In this document: piece after piece, positions 51,936-59,735 of the stretch
How positions within the stretch are numbered: position 1 is the first letter of the stretch
How the letters are laid out: every line of letters starts with the position of its first letter
Origin: Fulvivirga ligni
GTDB taxonomy: Bacteria > Bacteroidota > Bacteroidia > Cytophagales > Cyclobacteriaceae
Direction of reading: 5' to 3'
Assembly (NCBI RefSeq): GCF_021389935.1
Contig: NZ_CP089979.1
Coordinates: forward strand, 186,001 to 250,000
Length of the DNA: 64,000 bases
Translations under genes and position numbers: made by a program
The notes under the pieces: model-generated
Databases searched by the model: none
The model's input: only the letters and a program-made list of their open reading frames with translations
Told to the model about the DNA's origin: nothing

Positions 51936-52699
51936 TAACGGTCAAACATTAATTTAAACTCATCAAAAGAAATCAAATTTAAAACCTCTTTACGACTCAA
52001 ACTCAATGCGGAGTATTCATAAAATTCGTCATCCATTGAGGTAGGCGCTCCAATATTTTTACCCTTTGAAATAAGACCAACCCCCCAATCTATATCAATA
52101 CAACAGCTGGATAAATCATCCATTTTCCTATACTTCACAAATGCCTTCCATGTCGATCCGTTCCAATACTTGTTCGCAGGCGTCCACTCATATGAATATT
52201 GATCCCTCGCATGCCATTCTGTGGGCGGGTTGCAATCATGTAATACAATAAACCCATCATCCTTTACATATCTTAAAGCATTAGAGATATCTCGATCAAC
52301 ATATGAAGCCAGATGCATACCATCTATAAATACTACATCAAATTTTATAGACTTCGATAATAGAGCTCCTTGATCCAACTGCTCGAAGAAATCATCACTA
52401 GTTAATTTAAAATCGACAGGGTTTTGGGTATATTCTAAACCAGGGTCCACACTATATTTAACATTTGCGTTAATTAAGGCAAAATTATCCTGAGGGTTTC
52501 TCACACCAATTTCAAGATACAATGTTTCTCGGTTTAATGATGCTAATAAGTGATTTATTACATCATATCGCTTTTTGTCACTAGTTACTTGATCTATAGA
52601 ACCTTTCTGAGCATCTAAATAATGCTTATTTTTAAACACAACTTCTTCGTAATACTCACCAAGCTTATATCTTCTATATAGTTTTTTAAAATATTTCAT
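51935..52699 (-). CDS. Class I SAM-dependent methyltransferase
   Basis: 254 residues. The pattern LYLEIGVRNPQDNFALINA, then YSVDPG, FDVVFIDGMHLASYVDRDI and GFIVLHDCNPP matches the Methyltransf_24-like group. The first glycine motif is short (EIGV), as usual for that group. It lies between the acetyltransferase (overlap of 4) and a glycosyltransferase, so it probably modifies the glycan. The substrate is unknown. Confidence 0.8.
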   Translation of the reverse strand: MKYFKKLYRRYKLGEYYEEVVFKNKHYLDAQKGSIDQVTSDKKRYDVINHLLASLNRETLYLEIGVRNPQDNFALINANVKYSVDPGLEYTQNPVDFKLTSDDFFEQLDQGALLSKSIKFDVVFIDGMHLASYVDRDISNALRYVKDDGFIVLHDCNPPTEWHARDQYSYEWTPANKYWNGSTWKAFVKYRKMDDLSSCCIDIDWGVGLISKGKNIGAPTSMDDEFYEYSALSLSRKEVLNLISFDEFKLMFDR

Positions 52700-53292
52700 A
52701 TTTTAGGAACTGACATCAAATACTCAATTTTTTCCTCAATTTTGGTCATGTCCCACTCCCACCAAGAATCTTGCAGAAGCCGAATAATTATTTCATCAGA
52801 AAATCTGCTTTTAATTTTTTTCGCCGGATTTCCTCCCCAAATCTCATAGTGACCGACATCTTTAGTTATTACACTGCCTGCTGCCAAAACAGCTCCATTA
52901 CCTACATTCACACCTGACATGATAGTAACACCTCTGCCGATCCAAACATCATTTTGAATAACAACGTCTCCATTCGTACTCGGATGCCCTTCTATATGAA
53001 AGGACTTTTCATGGAAATGAGGAATTTTATTAAATGGATAAGTCGTAATCCAATCATACCGATGATTTCCCCCTAAAAAAATAGTCACGTCATCGGAGAT
53101 CGAGCAAAACTTTCCAATATGTAAACTGGCGCCACTATCAGCAAATAGAACTGATGGTTTTCCATAAGTAAATTCTCCTATATGAAAATTATCATGAGTA
53201 AGAATTTCTCTTGTGAAAAACAGACTCTTCATTTCACTCTTTTTTCTGAATAGGTGGCTCAGGCGTGCTCTGATGTTGCTAAATAATTTCAT
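52696..53292 (-). CDS. CatB-like hexapeptide acetyltransferase
   Basis: 198 residues from the ATG at 53292; a TTG one codon earlier is less likely. Hexapeptide repeats of a left-handed beta helix run through about 50-165 (ASLHIGKFCSISDDVTIFLG; VVIQNDVWIGRGVTIMSGVN; GNGAVLAAGSVITKDV). The loop with NHRYDWITTYPF and the GGNPAKKIKSRFS segment are typical of CatB/xenobiotic-type acetyltransferases found in O-antigen loci. It overlaps the exporter ATPase gene by 14 bases. Confidence 0.9.
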   Translation of the reverse strand: MKLFSNIRARLSHLFRKKSEMKSLFFTREILTHDNFHIGEFTYGKPSVLFADSGASLHIGKFCSISDDVTIFLGGNHRYDWITTYPFNKIPHFHEKSFHIEGHPSTNGDVVIQNDVWIGRGVTIMSGVNVGNGAVLAAGSVITKDVGHYEIWGGNPAKKIKSRFSDEIIIRLLQDSWWEWDMTKIEEKIEYLMSVPKI

Positions 53293-54460
53293 CAAACTTT
53301 ATAATACCAACATTAAAATCTTCTAAATGTGATAATTTCTTTGAGTTCTCTTGAACTTCAAATTGACAACATTCTTCAACTTTGTCATACACTTCTTGAC
53401 CTGGTTTATACAATATTAGATTTAAATAATACTGCCCTTTATTAAAAATTTCACTTGAAAATTTCACCATGAACTCTTTCTCATCCGAACTAATAACTTT
53501 ATCTAGTGCACCAACTGCGACATTATCATAATTAAAAACCCTTAGTAATAAGTGTAAACTATCATCCAGAACCTTCTTATTAACAGTTACTTTAACTATA
53601 AGCAACTTTTGTCCTGAATGATCTGTAAAATCTAAATGAACTCGTTTGATATAATTTACTTCTTCCGAAAATGAACCCTCCGCATTAAATTCATGGGTAT
53701 TATGCTGATTGCCGATAGACATGTATTTATTTAATACATCTCCTATCTTGCTAGACATCTCCACATTGCCATTATGGAGTAAAATCCCCTTGGTGCAAAG
53801 ATGCCTGATAGAAGAAAGGTTATGACTAACAAACAAAACAGTCCTCCCCTCATTCTTGCTAACCTCATCCATTTTACCGAGACACTTTTTCTGAAATTCA
53901 GCATCCCCTACAGCTAAAACCTCGTCTACAATCAAAATTTCTGGTTCCAAATGAGCTGCCACACTAAAAGCAAGACGGACTTTCATGCCTGAGCTATAGT
54001 GCTTTACAGGTGTATCTATAAACTTCTCCACACCACTAAAGGCCACAATCTCATCGAACTTGGCTTTAATCTCAGCCCTTTTCATTCCTAATATGGTACC
54101 ATTAAGATAAATATTTTCTCTACCACTAAGCTCCATATGGAAGCCTGTACCAACTTCGAGTAGAGAAGACACTCGACCATTAATTTCAAACCTACCAGTT
54201 GTGGGTTCGGTAATCCTGCTGAGAATTTTCAAAAGAGTACTTTTACCGGCACCGTTTCGACCTATGATACCTACAGCTTCACCTTTTTTTATCTCAAAAT
54301 CTATATCTCTCAGTGCCCAAAAATCTTCTTTGGAACTATTGCCTTTACCAAATAAGCTTGACAACTTAGTTCCAAAAGCACTTCTGAAATCGCCTTCTTT
54401 TTTATGGCCAATTTCATATTTCTTTCCGAGCCCTTCGACTTTTATTGCTATATCTCCCAT
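53279..54460 (-). CDS. Polysaccharide ABC exporter ATPase with C-terminal domain (Wzt-like)
   Basis: 393 residues from the ATG at 54460 (MGDIAIKVEGLGKKYEIG); an ATG at 54472 would add four residues and overlap the permease gene. Walker A GRNGAGKST lies at residues 67-75, the signature YSSGMKVRLAFS and Walker B ILIVDEVLAVGD follow. The residues after about 255 form an extra beta-rich domain, as in Wzt proteins, where it recognises the modified chain end before export. It pairs with the permease one base upstream. Confidence 0.92.
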   Translation of the reverse strand: MGDIAIKVEGLGKKYEIGHKKEGDFRSAFGTKLSSLFGKGNSSKEDFWALRDIDFEIKKGEAVGIIGRNGAGKSTLLKILSRITEPTTGRFEINGRVSSLLEVGTGFHMELSGRENIYLNGTILGMKRAEIKAKFDEIVAFSGVEKFIDTPVKHYSSGMKVRLAFSVAAHLEPEILIVDEVLAVGDAEFQKKCLGKMDEVSKNEGRTVLFVSHNLSSIRHLCTKGILLHNGNVEMSSKIGDVLNKYMSIGNQHNTHEFNAEGSFSEEVNYIKRVHLDFTDHSGQKLLIVKVTVNKKVLDDSLHLLLRVFNYDNVAVGALDKVISSDEKEFMVKFSSEIFNKGQYYLNLILYKPGQEVYDKVEECCQFEVQENSKKLSHLEDFNVGIIKFDEII

Positions 54461-54461
54461 A

Positions 54462-55289
54462 TTAAACCACATCAGCCATTATCCGCTCTACCTTCTTAAA
54501 GTAAAAGAGCGATGATATAAACAAAATAATTATTATTGAAAAAGAAATCAAGCTATATACTGATGGGGCTTGTTGTCCAAGCAAAGTCCACCTGAACCCT
54601 TCAATGACACCTACCATAGGATTAAGATAGTACAATATGCTAGCCCAATCAGGAAGATTATTTATTACTAGGGAGGAGGGATATCCTACTGGAGTAGCAT
54701 ATAACCCAAACTGCACAAGAAATGGGACCACATGCTTAAAGTCACGATAACGAATGGTTAATGCACTCATCCAAATACCAACTGCCAAAGCTGATATTAT
54801 GGTCATTATTAAAAATAAAGGAAAATAAACGATATTAATTGAAGGGGTGAACCCATATACCATCATTAATACAATCACCAAAAATAACCCAATGCAAAAG
54901 TCCACCAGCCCTACTACTGCTTTAGATAAAGGGATTACCAGGCGAGGGAAATATATTTTCTTAACCATCTCCTGAGCAGAAATGATGGAATCTCCCGCTT
55001 GTGCTAGTACAAAAGCAAAATAACTCCAGGCGGCCATTCCTGAAATAGCAAAAAGAGCATAGGGCACACTGCCCGTATCTACTTTAATCGCCTTCCCAAA
55101 TACCAAGATAAATATTAGTAGAGTTGCTAATGGCTGAATAACAACCCAGATAAGACCCAGAGCTGTCTGAGCATATCTCACCCTCAGATCTCTGTAAGCT
55201 AGTATTAAAAATAAGTCTTTATATTGAAATAATTCTTTAAGATTTAGGCGTAAACCTTTTTTATTTGCATCAACGATTAACTTATGCAT
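54462..55289 (-). CDS. Polysaccharide ABC-2 exporter permease (Wzm-like)
   Basis: 275 residues. NLKELFQYKDLFLILAYRDL, then VRYAQTALGLIWVVIQPLAT, is the hallmark of ABC-2 O-antigen/capsule permeases. About six membrane spans follow, and the C-terminal SILYYLNPMVGVIEGFRWTL is typical. It exports lipid-linked glycan across the inner membrane with the Wzt-like ATPase. Its ATG abuts the ATG of the divergent glycosyltransferase gene within one ATGCAT hexamer. It is the first gene of the leftward glycan operon. Confidence 0.93.
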   Translation of the reverse strand: MHKLIVDANKKGLRLNLKELFQYKDLFLILAYRDLRVRYAQTALGLIWVVIQPLATLLIFILVFGKAIKVDTGSVPYALFAISGMAAWSYFAFVLAQAGDSIISAQEMVKKIYFPRLVIPLSKAVVGLVDFCIGLFLVIVLMMVYGFTPSINIVYFPLFLIMTIISALAVGIWMSALTIRYRDFKHVVPFLVQFGLYATPVGYPSSLVINNLPDWASILYYLNPMVGVIEGFRWTLLGQQAPSVYSLISFSIIIILFISSLFYFKKVERIMADVV

Positions 55290-56372
55290 TCTAAATCAAT
55301 TCTTTTTATAACTCCCTACCCTCAAGGACAAGCCCCAAGCCAACGCTTCCGCTTTGAACAGTATCTCCCAATCCTAAAAAAGAATAATCATCAGTTTAAG
55401 ATCTCCCCATTTTTGACTAAAAAGGCCTGGGATACACTCTACAAAGATGGTAAAATCATTTCCAAGTTGTATTATTTTTTTCAAGGTTTTGTAACCCGTT
55501 TGATTGATATTGTTCGGACACCTTATTATGACTTCATTTTTATACACAGAGAAGCAACACCTGTAGGGCCCCCATTTTTTGAATGGATAATCTCAAAAAT
55601 ATTAAGAAAAAAAATAATCTACGATTTTGATGATGCTATATGGCTTGAGGATCCAGATGAAAAAGGCTCAATCAAAAGCATGGTGAAATGGAAAAGTAAA
55701 GTAAGTTCCATTTGTAGATGGAGTTATAAGGTAAGTACCGGTAATGAGTATTTGGCAAAATATGCCGCTAATTTTTGCACAAACGTCATTATTAATCCCA
55801 CTACAATTGACACCGAACACTTACATAATCCAGATATAACAGTGAACCCTAAAAACGATGAAAATTTAGTTATAGGCTGGACTGGAACACATAGCACTTT
55901 ACAATACCTGAATCCGTTGGTTCCGATTATAGCTGAGTTAGAAGAAATTTTTGACTTTAACTTTATTATTATTTCAAATAAAGCTCCTTCGTTCAAGCTT
56001 AAATCACTAAAATTTATTCCATGGAACAAAAACACTGAAATTAAAGACCTACAACGTTTCGATATTGGAGTCATGCCCTTAACAAATGATTTATGGTCAC
56101 AAGGAAAATGCGGATTTAAAGCTCTTCAATACATGGCCTTGGGTATACCTGCCATAGCATCGCCAGTTGGAGTAAACTCCCTAATTATAGATGACAATGA
56201 AAATGGATTTCTTTGCCATACCAGGGAAGAATGGAAGAAAAATATAGAGACACTAATTATCAATAAGGATAAAAGAAAGTTATTTGGCAGATCAGCTAGG
56301 AAAAAAGTTGAGAATTTTTATTCAGTATCTTCCAATTCAGACAACTTCCTATCCTTATTCTCTTTGGAGTAA
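55284..56372 (+). CDS. Family 4-type glycosyltransferase
   Basis: 362 residues, GT-B fold. It starts MHSKSILFITPYPQGQAPSQ directly at the first beta strand, has IYDFDDAIWLEDPDE, VIGWTGTHSTLQYLNPLVPI and a donor site around CGFKALQYMALGIPAIASPV. It reads rightward, away from the exporter, and its 3' end overlaps the convergent membrane-protein gene by 55 bases. It probably acts in the same glycan pathway. Confidence 0.87.
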   Translation: MHSKSILFITPYPQGQAPSQRFRFEQYLPILKKNNHQFKISPFLTKKAWDTLYKDGKIISKLYYFFQGFVTRLIDIVRTPYYDFIFIHREATPVGPPFFEWIISKILRKKIIYDFDDAIWLEDPDEKGSIKSMVKWKSKVSSICRWSYKVSTGNEYLAKYAANFCTNVIINPTTIDTEHLHNPDITVNPKNDENLVIGWTGTHSTLQYLNPLVPIIAELEEIFDFNFIIISNKAPSFKLKSLKFIPWNKNTEIKDLQRFDIGVMPLTNDLWSQGKCGFKALQYMALGIPAIASPVGVNSLIIDDNENGFLCHTREEWKKNIETLIINKDKRKLFGRSARKKVENFYSVSSNSDNFLSLFSLE

Positions 56373-57661
56373 TAATATAGTATGATCATACCGACGATGT
56401 AGAAAGGCATAAGTGGAATCTTGTATCGTGCTAATGTTCCAAAATTGGAGGTCGAGATACCTACTGCAAATGCAAAAATTAATGAGAAAAGAATACAAAA
56501 AAGAACTTCAGGTTTCATTAGAAATTTGAAAAAATTTGCAACTCCAAATTTCCAAAGCATCCATAATGTTAACCCAAGCATAAACAAAGACTCTAGCGAC
56601 GATAATAACATCAAGGGATTTCTTACCTCCCAAAGATACGGCCTGAATAATGATACGTTAATGGCTTCAGGAGCAAGTCTGATCATACTTCCGACTGTCC
56701 CATCCAAGTCTCCCAATGTATATCCAGAGTTATCTCCCATTCTTGCCCCCCAACCATAGCGAATGTCATATGCAGTCATTTGAGCGGTAGTCGCAATATT
56801 ATCAAGAGCATATTTTGAATTTTGTTCACCTACTTGGTTAATGGCTAAATATCCAATTGCAATTGCGGCCCCCAACATAAGAGGTGTTACAAAAAACTTC
56901 GTAATAGGAGACTTTATCTTTCCTATATTATTAACAAAAAACCACAAAATTAATGCTGGTAAAAAAGAGAGAAGTATATAAACCTTAATATTAAGTATAA
57001 GCCAGCCACTCAAAATTAAAATTATGAAATTGAGCACATTGAGATTCTTTCGAAATAAAAGTTGATAGAAGGAATAAGTTAACCACCCCAGCGCCCCCAT
57101 AGTCACCGTATCCTTCAAGATACCTGAACCCCAAAAAAACACTGAAGGCATAAAAAAGATAGCTAAAGCTAACCACTTATGCACAGATGGATACAGCGAG
57201 TAGAACACTAAAAATAAAGCCCACATTCCTGTGAAAGAAAATGCTGCAAACAGGACAGCTGTAGCACTGTAGGTGGAAAAGGTTAGTATATCAAGGAGCG
57301 TCACTATCTTGATCAAGAAATAAGAATGCTCATCTCTATAATACCATATATTTTTAGCGTAATCGTAGACACCTTCATAATCTCCATTGGCCATTAACAT
57401 CTTAAGGCCTTTAGATATATCATCATTAAAAGCTAGCCAAATCCAGCGGCTTCCGTGGGTGTGGTATGCAAAGGTGTCTCCTCCACCATAGTAAAACTGA
57501 TAAACCAGACCTACACAGATGGCACCAATTATTTTAACAGTAAGGGCGGGAATAAAATATTTTGAAGTGATTTCGTCAGACACATAAGGCCTTGCTATGT
57601 ACGCGATTACATACACAATTAGCAAGACTATAGGTGTTACTACAAAATCTTTTAACTCCAT
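56318..57661 (-). CDS. Polytopic membrane protein of unknown function
   Basis: 447 residues with roughly ten to eleven hydrophobic spans. The first periplasmic loop holds YYGGGDTFAYHTHGSRWIWL, with an Asp and two His that could be functional; the last loop has VGISTSNFGTLARYKIPLMP. Topology and location beside glycan genes recall Wzy-like polymerases or GT-C transferases, but no family motif is recognised. It starts 8 bases after the TPR gene stop, so it may share that transcript. Confidence 0.7.
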   Translation of the reverse strand: MELKDFVVTPIVLLIVYVIAYIARPYVSDEITSKYFIPALTVKIIGAICVGLVYQFYYGGGDTFAYHTHGSRWIWLAFNDDISKGLKMLMANGDYEGVYDYAKNIWYYRDEHSYFLIKIVTLLDILTFSTYSATAVLFAAFSFTGMWALFLVFYSLYPSVHKWLALAIFFMPSVFFWGSGILKDTVTMGALGWLTYSFYQLLFRKNLNVLNFIILILSGWLILNIKVYILLSFLPALILWFFVNNIGKIKSPITKFFVTPLMLGAAIAIGYLAINQVGEQNSKYALDNIATTAQMTAYDIRYGWGARMGDNSGYTLGDLDGTVGSMIRLAPEAINVSLFRPYLWEVRNPLMLLSSLESLFMLGLTLWMLWKFGVANFFKFLMKPEVLFCILFSLIFAFAVGISTSNFGTLARYKIPLMPFYIVGMIILYYYSKENKDRKLSELEDTE

Positions 57662-57669
57662 TGGTTTAT

Positions 57670-58857
57670 TTAAAAATCACGAAGCTTTTCACGGGCACTT
57701 TTATGCACGCTATCACCTCTCTTGGCCTGCTTCTTCACTAGCTTGTAATATCGCTTGGATTCGCGATCATTTCCTTCCTCCTTATAGATATCTCCCAGGG
57801 CAAGTAAAGAGTAATGATAATATCCAGTGTCTGTAGCTTTTATTTCTTCTGAGTAGGTCTTCGCTTTCAAGTAATAGTATTTTGCCTTTTCATTATTTTT
57901 TTGCGATTCGTAAATCTGCCCAAGAAAAAAGGCTGCATATCTTCCACTAGTTCCCTCATAACCTATCATGCCATCATCAATTCTTTTAATAATGTCTTCG
58001 GCTACAGGTCTTGCTGCATGAAACTTACCGGATGAATATAACAGCCTGGCGTAATAACGGTGGAAATAAGGATTATCCGGATAGGTAGTATGCAGATATT
58101 CTCCTATCTGCAACGCGCGAGGTTTATTGTTTTCGTAACTATTTAGTATCCTCATTAAGAATACCATGGCCTCAATTCTGGTGTAGAAGGCATTATAAGA
58201 AACCTCAGTCAATTGCTGAATGCCTAACTTTTTATCTCCTTTAGGAAAGAATGCTATAATTGGCTTTAACAGCGGATAATTTTCCGGCACCCACACTGAG
58301 AAGTAATTATAAAGGGCTTTTCCAAACAATAGCTCAGGACTTAGATCAGAGTCATCTTCTATTTCCTGCATATAGTTTAGGGCATTTTTACCCACAAAAG
58401 CAGATTTAGTCCATTTACCACGCTCTTCTGTAGAATATAGCCTCCCCTCAAAACCGTAGGCTGCTGCCAAAAAGAAGGTGGCCTCCACTTTGTGCTTGGG
58501 TTTCTCATAGAGATTTTCTGAAATAAGAATTACAGAGTCCATATAGGCCAGAAATTTCTCATCATGACTGGTGTTGTTCATGTCAGGCATGATTTTCCAC
58601 CATTCGCTAAGTCCCAATAAAAAGTATGGTAGCGGATGCCATTTATATTTTTGTTTCAGCCATCGAAACTGCTGTTCTGCCTTATCAAATTTAAAATTAT
58701 ACAGATCATTCATGGCCTGGTTTATCTCAATTTGCAATTGCATATCCGAGATAAGAATAACCTGCTTGTCATCCTCCGCCTCTTCCTGAGCCAATGAAAG
58801 TGTAATAGATAAAAATAGAAATGTTAGTGTTAAAAACGACCTCATAATTAGTGACAT
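57670..58857 (-). CDS. Secreted/periplasmic TPR protein
   Basis: 395 residues with a signal peptide (about 1-23, ending SLAQ; a second Met at residue 5 could be the start). Helical repeats follow, including FDKAEQQFRWLKQKYKWHPL, FFLGQIYESQKNNEKAKYYY and LLALGDIYKEEGNDRESKRY. These are TPR-like pairs. Such proteins scaffold complexes; the partner is unknown. It lies just upstream of the polytopic membrane-protein gene and is divergent from a small membrane-protein gene. Confidence 0.78.
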   Translation of the reverse strand: MSLIMRSFLTLTFLFLSITLSLAQEEAEDDKQVILISDMQLQIEINQAMNDLYNFKFDKAEQQFRWLKQKYKWHPLPYFLLGLSEWWKIMPDMNNTSHDEKFLAYMDSVILISENLYEKPKHKVEATFFLAAAYGFEGRLYSTEERGKWTKSAFVGKNALNYMQEIEDDSDLSPELLFGKALYNYFSVWVPENYPLLKPIIAFFPKGDKKLGIQQLTEVSYNAFYTRIEAMVFLMRILNSYENNKPRALQIGEYLHTTYPDNPYFHRYYARLLYSSGKFHAARPVAEDIIKRIDDGMIGYEGTSGRYAAFFLGQIYESQKNNEKAKYYYLKAKTYSEEIKATDTGYYHYSLLALGDIYKEEGNDRESKRYYKLVKKQAKRGDSVHKSAREKLRDF

Positions 58858-58980
58858 AAAGATATATCTTTATTTTTTCTTTGCATTAGGATATTCATAA
58901 TCCTTGACATAAACGGTTAAAAGGTCTGGTCTAGTTCTTAACGGTGAAAATTTTATTTTCTTGTTTAGTATCTTTCCGGC

Positions 58981-59616
58981 ATGAAAGCCACTGCTGAATC
59001 TGAAAGCTCATTTTTTGATATCCCTAAATGGAGGGCGTTTTTCTTAATTACTCTGGTCACCATCTTTATGCTTATAGCCAAAAAGGTGTTTTTGGAAAAT
59101 GATACAGCAGCCTTTGAAATTTTGGAGAGCAGAGGTCAAATGGGCGTTTTTCACACATTAAATACGCTTCAGTATGTTTCTGTTCCGCTCATTTACCTGA
59201 TCAAATTCACAGTAATAGCATTTATACTTTGGGTGGGCTGCTTCATGTTTGGCTACAAAGTAACTTTCGGACAGGTTTGGCAGGTTGTGGTAATCTCTGA
59301 GTTCATATTTTTTATACCTGAAACCATAAAGCTCCTATGGCTACTACTCGTAGAATCCGACCCTGACCTTCATCAAATCAAAGCTTTCTATCCTCTTTCC
59401 CTAATAAACCTCACTGATACTGATGAACTTGCTGGCAAATGGTTTTACCCATTAAAGGCCTTAAACGTATTTGAAGTTATATATTGGTTCCTACTTGCTG
59501 CCGGTATTCATCATATGGCAAACAAAAGAAAAGAGATAGCTTATGCCATAGTTTTCTCTTCTTATGTTCTAATGTTTATCCTTTGGCTGGGCTTTTTTGC
59601 CGTGGTTTACAAATAG
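58981..59616 (+). CDS. YIP1-like integral membrane protein of unknown function
   Basis: 211 residues with about five hydrophobic spans, near 15-33, 60-80, 90-115, 150-175 and 188-209. Layout and the WQVVVISEFIFFIPETIKLL region recall YIP1-like proteins, without clear motifs. It reads the same way as the DUF2723 gene, 119 bases upstream of it, with no clear promoter between. Confidence 0.65.
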   Translation: MKATAESESSFFDIPKWRAFFLITLVTIFMLIAKKVFLENDTAAFEILESRGQMGVFHTLNTLQYVSVPLIYLIKFTVIAFILWVGCFMFGYKVTFGQVWQVVVISEFIFFIPETIKLLWLLLVESDPDLHQIKAFYPLSLINLTDTDELAGKWFYPLKALNVFEVIYWFLLAAGIHHMANKRKEIAYAIVFSSYVLMFILWLGFFAVVYK

Positions 59617-59700
59617 TGAATAAGCGAAATTCTCTAAAGGTTAAAATTTCTTAAAAAGAGACTAATCCTTCATGAATATGGTTAATTACACATAGTTCGT

Positions 59701-59708
59701 TATTTTCG
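59701..59708 (+). promoter_or_regulatory. Possible -7 promoter box for the DUF2723 gene
   Basis: TATTTTCG, one base off TAnnTTTG, lies 28 bases before the ATG. No TTTG at the expected spacing is present. The same octamer lies 30 bases before pdhA. Confidence 0.35.
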
Positions 59709-59735
59709 CTTTCTAATTTATAATTTAACATCCTA

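Noticed and set aside
42265-55289. Glycan locus as a recent mobile island
   Set aside because: Flanks show no integrase, transposase, tRNA attachment site or direct repeats; varied AT-rich glycan genes are normal for such loci.
58969-58976. TATCTTTC as a promoter box for the YIP1-like gene
   Set aside because: It ends four bases before the ATG, which would leave almost no leader, and no upstream TTTG fits.
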